Both the position numbers and the translations under genes were made by a program. This document shows, piece after piece, positions 34,453 to 42,259 of a DNA stretch of 64,000 bases; position 1 is the stretch's first letter; each line of letters starts with the position of its first letter. The notes beneath the pieces were generated by a model. The model saw only the letters and a list, made by a program, of their open reading frames with translations, was not told where the DNA came from and ran no database searches. The stretch is from Hyphobacterium marinum (GTDB lineage Bacteria; Pseudomonadota; Alphaproteobacteria; Caulobacterales; Maricaulaceae). The stretch spans positions 682,001-746,000 of the forward strand of contig NZ_JAZDRO010000001.1 in assembly GCF_036330325.1 (NCBI RefSeq), read 5' to 3'.

Positions 34453-35523
34453 TTACACCACGCGGTTCTTCAGGATCGCGCGCAGATGGCGCACGATCTG
34501 GTCGGTATCATAACCGCTGACGCCCTCGATCACCGAATGCCACTCATAGAGCCGCGGCATGCCGATCGGGTTTGAGGTCAGCACCTCACGTTTCAGGAAG
34601 GGGAAGCCGTCGACGATCAACTCGTCCCAGAAGAAGTGGCACGGGTTCATTGGCGCACCCGCGTCGGCAAGGTGGAGCATGTGCTGCAAGAGATTGCGCG
34701 TGCTTTCAGGCAGGGATTCATCGGCCAGGATTTCTCCCTCGCGGACTGTCCGGGCGAAATTCTCAACGAGCTTTCGGTAGCGCCAGGCCGAGGCACAGGT
34801 CAGGCCCGCGCGTTCGAACCGTCCGGTCAGGCCGATTTCCAGCTTGCGGATGACCCAGGATTTCGACTGGACATGTTTCCAGTTCTTCCAGAGCTCGCGC
34901 ACGGTGTCGTGTTGCAGGGCGGCCTTGTGGAAGAGCATGAAATAGCTCTGCAAATGCCATTTTGTGTCCCAGCTGTCGGTCATGCCCCAGACATCGGCCT
35001 TGGCAGGCGTCATGCGTTTCAGGAGGGGTTTGAGCGGCTGGAAGGGCCCGTAAATGCTGTCATTGACGAGGACAAGGCTGTCGAGCGCCTCATAGTCGGG
35101 GACCAGCATGACCCCGTCGCGATAGGCTCCGAAATCGTAGCCGCGATTGCGCCGCCAGGCGACGAGCGCGCAATGCTTGCGGGCGAGCGCAATCTGGTCG
35201 TCGGGAAATTCCGGGCTGTTGGAGACAAGGATGACCGCGCGGCCTGCGGCCCTGAGTGCCTTCATGTGCTCGATCAGGAAGTCGTGGATGCGGCCCTTGG
35301 TGTCCCAGGTGACCAGGACCGCGACATCCTTCGCTCCGGCGAGGTCGTGCTCGCCGGGCCAGCTCGCCTTGACCATGGATTTCGCGCCCATGACCGTGGC
35401 GATGGCCAGTGACGTCCACTGGGCCAGATAGTCCTTGCGTTCCCGCTGGTCGAAGACCCAGCGGTACGGCCATTTGATCGGCCTGAGATACCGGCGCAGT
35501 GCCACTTGCCTAGTCCTCCCCAT
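34453..35523 (-). CDS. RgpF-like rhamnan-synthesis glycosyltransferase family protein
   Basis: 356 aa with the RgpF-type core: VAVLVTWDTKGRIHDFLIEHMKALRAAG, split as VAVLVTWDTKGR and FLIEHMKALRAAG, then VILVSNS, CALVAWRRNRGYDFGAYRDG, LVNDSIYGPFQPL and DVWGMTDSWDTKWHLQSYF, and a C-terminal NPCHFFWDELI. RgpF proteins take part in rhamnose-polysaccharide or O-antigen assembly. No membrane helix is obvious. The gene is embedded between gspO/methyltransferase and gspE with gaps of 6 and 3 nt, so it is co-expressed with the T2SS. A role in decorating or anchoring secreted proteins is inference; an O-antigen role is equally possible. Confidence 0.82.
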   Translation of the reverse strand: MGRTRQVALRRYLRPIKWPYRWVFDQRERKDYLAQWTSLAIATVMGAKSMVKASWPGEHDLAGAKDVAVLVTWDTKGRIHDFLIEHMKALRAAGRAVILVSNSPEFPDDQIALARKHCALVAWRRNRGYDFGAYRDGVMLVPDYEALDSLVLVNDSIYGPFQPLKPLLKRMTPAKADVWGMTDSWDTKWHLQSYFMLFHKAALQHDTVRELWKNWKHVQSKSWVIRKLEIGLTGRFERAGLTCASAWRYRKLVENFARTVREGEILADESLPESTRNLLQHMLHLADAGAPMNPCHFFWDELIVDGFPFLKREVLTSNPIGMPRLYEWHSVIEGVSGYDTDQIVRHLRAILKNRVV

Positions 35524-35529
35524 CCACGG

Positions 35530-37422
35530 TCAGGATGTCCTGTAATGTTCAAGGCTTGCAAGACGCGAGCCCAGCGTAGCCACGACCGCGTCATGGTCCG
35601 GCCGGTCCGGGTCAATGAGGGCCAGCGCCTTGCCGCGGGCCTTCCAGCTGCGGCCCTCGGCCTCCAGCGCTGAAATCTCGGCAAAGGCGGCCTCGATGGC
35701 AGCGTCGCCCGACTGCGGCGTGACCGTCATGCGGTCGCGATAGCCTTCGAAAACCTTGCGTTCGGCCGCGTCACTCATTGCGTGCGCGGCCTGGTCGTAC
35801 CAGTGCGCGGCCTCCTCGCGGTGCCCGGCCTGTTCAGCGCGCATGCCGAGCGCAGCGGCGGCATAGCCTTGTGATGGCGTCAGCGGTGGCTCTGACTGTG
35901 CGCTGGCCAAAAGCTGGGCCTGCACCATCAGGGCGAGCGGTTCGACCGCCTCGCGCCGACCGGTCAGAACCCCATCAGCGAAGACACGCCGCTGGGCTTC
36001 CAGCCAGAGATCCTGAGGCAGGCTGGCCGCATCCGGTGTCAGGGCGAGGATTTCGCGCACGGCACGGTCGGGATCTGTCCGGACCGCCAGCATGGCGGCA
36101 TGCAGCGCGGCGCGGTGACCGGCATCCTCGGTTTCCCGGCAGGCGGCAAACATCGCCTCGAACACCTTGCGCAACGTCTTTGCCGACCGGGTACAGGCCC
36201 GGTAAAGCGCCTCGGCCTTGTCGAGATCACCGTCCTGTTCGCGCAGGCGCGCCGCGTAGAACAGGGCGACGGCCAGGTTGAAACAGTGATTGGCGGCGAA
36301 CTTCCTTATGGCCCTGCCGCGATTTTTCTCCGGCAGGACAAATTTCGGACGGACCGATTGCGGTGCGCCGAGATCGAGCCCGTAATCGCGCCGCCAGCGC
36401 GTGGTCAGGTTTTCCAGCGCTTCGCGCGCCTCGTCCCAGGCCCCGGCATGGACGCATTCCTTTAGCAGGCGCACGGCAAAGCCGGCATGCAGGGGCGGGT
36501 CCTCGCTCAGCGCGTCACGCCGGGCTTTCAGGTATTGCCGGTAGATCTGGCGATCGGGCCGGGCGGTGAAGTCGACCTCGACAGGCTTGCGGGCCGCAAC
36601 CGCGTAGAGCGTCTGGTCACGGGCGATGACCGAGACATGCTCCATGCCGGCGCGGCGCAGGGCAATCTCCAGCCCCTTTGCCGAGAAGATCACCAGGTGA
36701 TGGCCGGCAACGATGATCGGCCGCAGCGCATCGAGGGACGCAGCGGGGTGAACCGCGCCGGCATCCGGCGTGGTGACGATCAGCGCTCCGTCCTTGTCCA
36801 GCGCGGACACCAGCGCGGCGAGGAAGGGATCGGGATTGGACACGTGCTCGATCACTTCCGAACTCAGCACCCGGTCGAAGGGGCCGTCGGGCAGCGGGTT
36901 GTCTGCGCTGAGATATTCGGGGAGGTGCTTGTGTCCGAGGTCGGCCGCGCCGGTGCGGGCAATGAAAGACGGGTCAATATTGGCCGCCCGCCAACCCAGA
37001 CCCCGCGCGGCGAAATCGACGGAGAAGCCATAGCCGCCGCCGACCTCGAGATAGGATTTCACCCGTTCCGGTTCCGCCCAGGCGAGCGGGGCGATCATGG
37101 CGTCCAGACCGGCCCCGATCTCGACATAGAATTTGCGGGCGATGTCCGCGTCCTTGCGGCTTTCGTATTCGAAGGGCGGTGCGTCGGGGTAATGCAGCGT
37201 CCCGCATGGGCCACAGGCATAGAGCGCATAACGCTTGCGCGGTTCGAACGGCGGGGAAGCGTCGAGATGCTTTTCCATGACCGACGTCTCGCCGCAGGCC
37301 GGGCAGGTCAGCTCGCGAAAGGCGTCATGGCGCCAGACCACCCAGGGTTCGACCCAGAGCTTCTTGCCCTGCTTCACCGCGGCGGTACGCCGGGGGCGGA
37401 TGGTGAGTGACGAGACGGCCAT
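35530..37422 (-). CDS. Zinc-ribbon class I SAM methyltransferase with long helical C-terminal domain
   Basis: 630 aa. Residues about 40-85 hold a probable zinc ribbon (CPACGE and CGPCGT). Residues about 115-270 form a class I SAM-binding fold (SYLEVGGGYGFSVDFAA, then VLSSEVIEHVSNPDPFL, DGALIVTTPDAG), as in the Methyltransf_23 sugar-methylase type. Residues about 300-630 are Ala/Leu/Arg-rich and look like TPR-type helical repeats (AVALFYAARLREQDGDLDKAEALYRAC, cited in part: FYAARLREQDGDLDKAEALY). This combination of methylase and helical repeats is unusual. Sits directly before the RgpF-like gene inside the T2SS operon; a shared glycan-modifying role is inference. Confidence 0.8.
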   Translation of the reverse strand: MAVSSLTIRPRRTAAVKQGKKLWVEPWVVWRHDAFRELTCPACGETSVMEKHLDASPPFEPRKRYALYACGPCGTLHYPDAPPFEYESRKDADIARKFYVEIGAGLDAMIAPLAWAEPERVKSYLEVGGGYGFSVDFAARGLGWRAANIDPSFIARTGAADLGHKHLPEYLSADNPLPDGPFDRVLSSEVIEHVSNPDPFLAALVSALDKDGALIVTTPDAGAVHPAASLDALRPIIVAGHHLVIFSAKGLEIALRRAGMEHVSVIARDQTLYAVAARKPVEVDFTARPDRQIYRQYLKARRDALSEDPPLHAGFAVRLLKECVHAGAWDEAREALENLTTRWRRDYGLDLGAPQSVRPKFVLPEKNRGRAIRKFAANHCFNLAVALFYAARLREQDGDLDKAEALYRACTRSAKTLRKVFEAMFAACRETEDAGHRAALHAAMLAVRTDPDRAVREILALTPDAASLPQDLWLEAQRRVFADGVLTGRREAVEPLALMVQAQLLASAQSEPPLTPSQGYAAAALGMRAEQAGHREEAAHWYDQAAHAMSDAAERKVFEGYRDRMTVTPQSGDAAIEAAFAEISALEAEGRSWKARGKALALIDPDRPDHDAVVATLGSRLASLEHYRTS

Positions 37423-37448
37423 GGCTTTCGGAAACGGGTTCTAACCCT

Positions 37449-38210
37449 TCAGTATCCAAAGGGAAACGCATGCTGGACGATCAGATGCGCCGCGAATATC
37501 CCCGCGCACAGTCCCGGACCGAAGGCGATTGCGGTGTCCGGGCCCAGTTTTTCACCCAGAATCGCCTTGATGGCGATGACAATGAGCGTCGCGCCCGCGC
37601 CGATGGCGACAATCCAGGGCAGGGCATAGAGGCCGCACCAGGCTCCGCCGGCTGCGAGCAGTTTCGCGTCGCCCAGGCCGAGGCCTTCCCGCTTGCGGAT
37701 CAGGCGATAAAGCGCACCGATCCCCCACAAGACGCCAAAGCCGAAGATCGCGCCCAGGCTGGCATCGAGAATGGCTGGCGGTCCGGGCATCAGCCACGCG
37801 GCGGCCAGCCCTGCCGGGATGAGACCCAGTGTCACCACATCGGGGAGGAGCTGGGTCCGGGCATCGACCAGCGCCCCGAACAGGAGCGTCCAGCCCAACA
37901 GGGCCGTGACCGGTGTCGCCCAGCCGTCGGTCAGGACCACCGCCGCCAGCGCGACAGCCAGCGCTCCGGCTTCACCGATGGGATGGCCAGGCCAGATCGC
38001 AGTCCCGCAGGAGCGGCACTTGCCACGCTGAATGAAGTAGCTCGCCACCGGGACCAGTTCGGTCAGTCCGAGCACCCGGCCGCAGCCTTCGCATCCTGAA
38101 CGGGGGCGAAGCAGGACCGACCAGTCAGGCCAGGCCCGGGCTGCCGCGGTGATAAAACTGCCGACGAAAAGCCCGGCGGCGACCAGGAACAGGTCGATGA
38201 AACTGCTCAC
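37449..38210 (-). CDS. gspO: Prepilin peptidase / T2SS GspO
   Basis: 253 aa, multi-pass aspartic peptidase that cleaves and usually N-methylates prepilin leaders. N-terminal GLFVGSFI segment. The cytoplasmic loop has two CxxC pairs (GCEGCG and CRSCG), as in bifunctional enzymes. The catalytic aspartates are expected in LVDARTQLLPD and GLGLGDAKLL. Membrane helices follow. Overlaps gspD by 4 nt. It presumably processes the five pseudopilins of this operon, which carry RRG or AG cleavage sites. Confidence 0.92.
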   Translation of the reverse strand: MSSFIDLFLVAAGLFVGSFITAAARAWPDWSVLLRPRSGCEGCGRVLGLTELVPVASYFIQRGKCRSCGTAIWPGHPIGEAGALAVALAAVVLTDGWATPVTALLGWTLLFGALVDARTQLLPDVVTLGLIPAGLAAAWLMPGPPAILDASLGAIFGFGVLWGIGALYRLIRKREGLGLGDAKLLAAGGAWCGLYALPWIVAIGAGATLIVIAIKAILGEKLGPDTAIAFGPGLCAGIFAAHLIVQHAFPFGY

Positions 38211-40252
38211 TCGCCCTCGGGCCGCAGCAGCTCCATCCGGTTGCGGATTTCCTCGGTGATCGCGGCGGCGTCTTCATCGGTCGAGACCACGCGCGGGGTG
38301 AGGAATATCAGCAATTCGGTCCGGTCGGTCGTGATCTCGGTGGAGCTGAGTGCGTCGCCTATCAGCGGGATGCGCGAGACGCCGGGAATACCGCGCCGGC
38401 CCAAATGGCGGCTCTCGTCGATCAGGCCGCCCAGAATGATGGTCTGGCCGGAGCGCACCGACACGGTCGAGGATATCCGCCGGGTCGAAATCGTCGGGGT
38501 CAGGTCACCGGTCGAAGCGGTTGTCGACACATTCGAGACTTCCTGGTCGATTTCCAGCGTGACGAGACCGGTCGAGCTGACGCGCGGCGTCACGGTCAGG
38601 ATCACGCCCGTGTCGCGGAATTCGATATTATTGACGACGGGCGAGTCCGGATTGACGACCGAGTTGGACGTTCGCGTGACGATCGGAACCTCGTCGCCGA
38701 CCTGGAATTCAGCCGTTTGGTTGTCTAGCACCATGACGGAAGGCGAGGACACGACCGTCAGGTCGGTGACGTTGGACAGCGCATCGATGGCGAGGCGCGC
38801 ATTCTCGCCGCTTTCCAGAAGGAAGTTGAAGCCGGGGAAAATGCCATTGGCATCGAAACCGCCCGTGCCGAAGCCGCCGCGTCCGCTGTCGGCAACGCCG
38901 TCGATACCGTTGGTTTCGAAGAAGAACTGAACGCCATAGCGCAGCGTGTCATTGAGCGAGACTTCGGCGATCAGGGCGTCGATCAGCACCTGGGTCGGGG
39001 CCCGGTCGATGGATTCCAGCGCGCGTTGAATAAGGGCCTGCCCGGCCGGATCGGCCAGAACGAGGAGCGCGTTGTTGATCGGGTCAGCAATGACTCGCAC
39101 CGCACCGTTCGGTCCGGCCGAGGACGAAGCGCCGGCACTTTCGGTGGTGGCGGCCGCAAGATCGGGCGAAACGCCGCCGCTGCCCGAGGAGCGGTCATTG
39201 AACAATTGGTTCAAGAGATCGGCCGTGGCTTCGGCTTCGCCATTTTCCAGGAAATAGGTGCGCAGCGTCGTGCCGCCCGGACCGCCGGTGTCGAGCCGGG
39301 CCACCCAGCCGCGCACCCGGTCAAGCAAGGCGGGGCTGGCCGCGACGGCGAGAATGGTATTGAGCCGGTCAATGGATTGCAGGCGCAACGCCCCGGCGCT
39401 GGCCCCCTCACCGGACGACTGGAACAGGGTCTCGACTTCGCCGACGACATCTTCAGCGGAGGCATTGGCGAGCGGGATCATCGCGACCGACATGCCGGAC
39501 ATCCAGTCGACGTCGAACGCCGCCGCCGCCGACGCGGCATTACGGCGTTCCGGCGCGGTGCCGAGAATAATGAGGAGGTTGCGGGCCGGATCGGCGCGCA
39601 GCGCGCCGGGCCGGGTCACGACCGATTCCATCAGCTGGCGCATATTGTTGGCAGACACATAGCGCAGCGGAATGACCGAGACACCCCAGCCGGGGCGGGC
39701 AATCTCGGACAGGCCGGCAAGGCCGGACGTCATGGCTTCGCCCGCCGGCATGATCCGGTAGACGCCGTCGGCCTGGACGATGGCGGCGTTATTGACCGCG
39801 AGCGCTGCCTCGAACAGGGCCAGGAGCCCGTCGCGGGAGAGCGGGCGCGGGGTCGAGGCGGTGATCCGTCCCTGAACGCGCGGGTCGATCAGATAGGGCT
39901 GATCAAGCAGGTCGCCGAGAATGGTCTGCGCGGCTTCATCCACGCGGGCGTCGGCGAAGCTGACGGTATAGGCTCCGCTTTCGAGCTGGCTCGCCTGATT
40001 GACCGGCACGGCGATACGCGGAGTCTGGCCGTATTCGACCTGTTCGCGCATGGCCGGGCCGTTGCCGCTTTCAGCGATGGTCTGGGATTCCCGGCCCTGC
40101 TGACGCTCGGAGGCCTGGATTTGCTGATTGGTCGGAATCCGTGACAGCGGATTGATCGAGACGTTGCGCGGTCCGGGCGACGCACAGGCCGCGACCAGCG
40201 CTGCCGCAAGGAACACGAGCGCTCGCCGCGCGAACGCGTTCAGTACTGTCAT
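38207..40252 (-). CDS. gspD: T2SS outer-membrane secretin GspD, lipoprotein type
   Basis: 681 aa from ATG 40252. N-terminal signal ends in lipobox L-V-A-A-C (residues about 14-18), so it appears lipidated, as known for Xanthomonas XpsD; a separate pilotin is not seen. N0 domain about 85-160 (YTVSFADARVDEAAQTILGD), repeated N1-N3 domains (IPLRYVSANNMRQLMESV, IPLANASAEDVVGEVETL, RVIADPINNALLVLADP), then the secretin core (VSSPSVMVLDNQTAEFQVGDEVPI; key part VGDEVPIVT) and TVSVRSGQTIILGGLI. The frame extends to 40345 but the signal peptide fixes the start. First gene of the T2SS operon; its promoter should lie in the 89-nt gap before it. Confidence 0.94.
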   Translation of the reverse strand: MTVLNAFARRALVFLAAALVAACASPGPRNVSINPLSRIPTNQQIQASERQQGRESQTIAESGNGPAMREQVEYGQTPRIAVPVNQASQLESGAYTVSFADARVDEAAQTILGDLLDQPYLIDPRVQGRITASTPRPLSRDGLLALFEAALAVNNAAIVQADGVYRIMPAGEAMTSGLAGLSEIARPGWGVSVIPLRYVSANNMRQLMESVVTRPGALRADPARNLLIILGTAPERRNAASAAAAFDVDWMSGMSVAMIPLANASAEDVVGEVETLFQSSGEGASAGALRLQSIDRLNTILAVAASPALLDRVRGWVARLDTGGPGGTTLRTYFLENGEAEATADLLNQLFNDRSSGSGGVSPDLAAATTESAGASSSAGPNGAVRVIADPINNALLVLADPAGQALIQRALESIDRAPTQVLIDALIAEVSLNDTLRYGVQFFFETNGIDGVADSGRGGFGTGGFDANGIFPGFNFLLESGENARLAIDALSNVTDLTVVSSPSVMVLDNQTAEFQVGDEVPIVTRTSNSVVNPDSPVVNNIEFRDTGVILTVTPRVSSTGLVTLEIDQEVSNVSTTASTGDLTPTISTRRISSTVSVRSGQTIILGGLIDESRHLGRRGIPGVSRIPLIGDALSSTEITTDRTELLIFLTPRVVSTDEDAAAITEEIRNRMELLRPEGE

Positions 40253-40341
40253 CGCACGCACTCCGCGAATTTCCCTCTTGGCCGCACTAAAGCAGAAACC
40301 CTGCCAAGCCCCAAGCGGCCATGCAGAGGGGAATGGAAAAA

Positions 40342-41910
40342 TCATCGTTCGCCGCGAAGGGTTTCCGCGTCGATCTCGGACCAGCGCGCTTCATAGGCCT
40401 GGGTACGCGCGACCCGGTCATAGCCGCGCGCGCGCCACAGCGTGAAGTGGCGTTCCCGCCCGCCGCCGAGCGGAATCGTGATCTCCCCTGCGGTTTCAAA
40501 CGACTGGAAGTCATCGCGGATTCGCGGTGTGTCGAGCGGGCGTTCGGAGACGACCAGCACGCGACCCTCATATCCGTCGGGCAGCGGCCAGGTCATGTCG
40601 GCGTGGTTGTGGGCCCCGCCATAGCGCTGCCACATGTAGAGAGGCGGCTCGATCGCGCCGCCATAGCGCTGCATCTGGTGGAAGACATTCCGGTCGTCGA
40701 AGAGCAGGGCGTCATACCCGGCCCCGTTGGCCGCGTCGGCGATGGCAGTGGCAGAGGTCTCCCACCCGCGAACGCGTTTGAAGGCATTGGCCCAACCCAG
40801 ATCGTCCGCCAGGCGGGGCTGAAGTGCCATGGCCATGAAGATCAGTCCGGCAGCGGTCGAGACCGCGACCGACCCATAAAGGACATAGCGCCGCCAGGCC
40901 GGACCGGAGAGGAGAAAGAACGTGACCAGAACTGTACCCGCGACATAGGAGGCCGCGGCCCAGTTGGCATGGGCGCGGCTGATGAAGGCCTGGGCTGTCA
41001 CCACCAGAAGGGCGGGCAGGACATAAAGGGCGAGCAGACGCAGCGGGTCGCCGTCGGCTCTCAGTAGACCGCGCAGCGCGCCGAACGCGGCAACCATCAA
41101 GATCGGGAACAGGGCCGGACCGAAAACGCCGAGCTGGGCGAGCACGAAGTCTGCCATCTCCGCGAAATGGAACAGGTCCGCGCCCCAGTTCGCATTGTCA
41201 GCGGTATGCTGGAGCGTGGCGAAATCATTGGCGGCGTTCCACAACAGGTTGGGCGTGACCAGCGCGATGGCCAGGGCGGTCGCCAAGAGCCCCTTGAGCG
41301 AAATCAGCGCGCGGCGCGCAGGCGGGTCCAGCAGAACGGCCAGCCCTGTGCCGACCACGAAATAGATCATGGCGTATTTCGACAGGAAGCCGAGACCGAT
41401 GCTGAGGCCGAGCGCTGCGGCCGTGCCCAGCCCCGCACCGCCGCGCAGCCGGATCAGGGCATACAGCGCACACGACCAGAACATCATGAGGACGGCGTCG
41501 GTCGAGATCACACCCGACGACAGGAAGACCGCCGGCGTCGTCAGATAGACGAGCGCCGCCCAGAATCCGGCGCGGTTCCCGGCGATACGGCGCGTGGTGA
41601 GCGCCAGGAAAGTCGCCGTCAGGGCATGGAGGAGGGAGGCCGGCAGGCGTATCGCGAAATCGGACACGCCAAAAATCGCGGTGGAGCTGCCGATCAGCCA
41701 GGCGATCATCGGCGGCTTGGAGAAATAGCCCCAGTCAAACTGGTGCGACCACACCCAGTACTGGGATTCATCGGGGTAGAGTTCGACCGGGCTGATCGCG
41801 AGCGCAACGATCCTGACGGCCGTCGCAGCAAGGATGAGCAGGGCGGTTGCCTGGGTCCAGCTGACCGGGCCTATCGGGCCGTGCAGGGCGGTGCGGGTCG
41901 AGTCGCTCAT
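40342..41910 (-). CDS. ArnT/GT39-type membrane glycosyltransferase
   Basis: 522 aa from ATG 41910 (GGGAGGTGA upstream; a GTG at 41922 is in frame but lies within the Shine-Dalgarno region). About 12 hydrophobic helices. Family motif ELYPDESQYWVWSHQFDWGYF near residues 50-70 with the acidic DE pair, FSKPPMIAWLIG, and STDAVLMMFWS. Proteins of this PMT_2 type move a sugar from a polyprenyl-phosphate donor to lipid A or protein in the periplasm. It lies 89 nt upstream of gspD on the same strand and could be co-transcribed with the T2SS. Acceptor unknown. Confidence 0.88.
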   Translation of the reverse strand: MSDSTRTALHGPIGPVSWTQATALLILAATAVRIVALAISPVELYPDESQYWVWSHQFDWGYFSKPPMIAWLIGSSTAIFGVSDFAIRLPASLLHALTATFLALTTRRIAGNRAGFWAALVYLTTPAVFLSSGVISTDAVLMMFWSCALYALIRLRGGAGLGTAAALGLSIGLGFLSKYAMIYFVVGTGLAVLLDPPARRALISLKGLLATALAIALVTPNLLWNAANDFATLQHTADNANWGADLFHFAEMADFVLAQLGVFGPALFPILMVAAFGALRGLLRADGDPLRLLALYVLPALLVVTAQAFISRAHANWAAASYVAGTVLVTFFLLSGPAWRRYVLYGSVAVSTAAGLIFMAMALQPRLADDLGWANAFKRVRGWETSATAIADAANGAGYDALLFDDRNVFHQMQRYGGAIEPPLYMWQRYGGAHNHADMTWPLPDGYEGRVLVVSERPLDTPRIRDDFQSFETAGEITIPLGGGRERHFTLWRARGYDRVARTQAYEARWSEIDAETLRGER

Positions 41911-42259
41911 GGGCGGGTTCACCTCCCTCTGGCAGGTGTCGCAATAAAGTCGCAGCCAGCAGCGATTCAGCAGGTCAAACCCCTGCTCGCCGGTCAGCTA
42001 CCGGGGGGCTTTCTAACCGTGAATGGCGCGCCTGTCCCCCGATTCCTCCAAGTTATGCAGTGGACTGGCGCGATATGGGCCACCCTTGCCCCTCCGTACA
42101 CGCAATTGTGGCTTCGCCCGCCGGTCTGGCGCTGTCGTAAAACCTTCACAGACTCGTCACAGAACCGTTTTCGCGCGGGACTAGATGCCGCCCGAGTTCT
42201 TGAATGCGGGGCCTTTTGTCCCGTGCGTAGCGGTCGATAGTGGGGGTTCAAACCAGACC
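41911..42259. other. Intergenic region upstream of the TonB-dependent receptor
   Basis: About 350 nt without a convincing gene between two divergent starts. It contains the Pho-box-like repeats described separately (42132-42164), 95 nt before the receptor start. No terminator is expected here because both genes point outward; otherwise nothing recognisable. Confidence 0.6.
42132..42164 (+). promoter_or_regulatory. Pho-box-like triple 11-bp direct repeat
   Basis: Three contiguous 11-mers, CTGTCGTAAAA, CCTTCACAGAC and TCGTCACAGAA. The first matches a PhoB half-site pattern CTGTCATAAAA at 10 of 11 positions; the others keep the TCA/GTCA core with A-rich ends. Position and the downstream phosphate-related gene phoD support PhoB control; this is inference. 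Confidence 0.45.
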
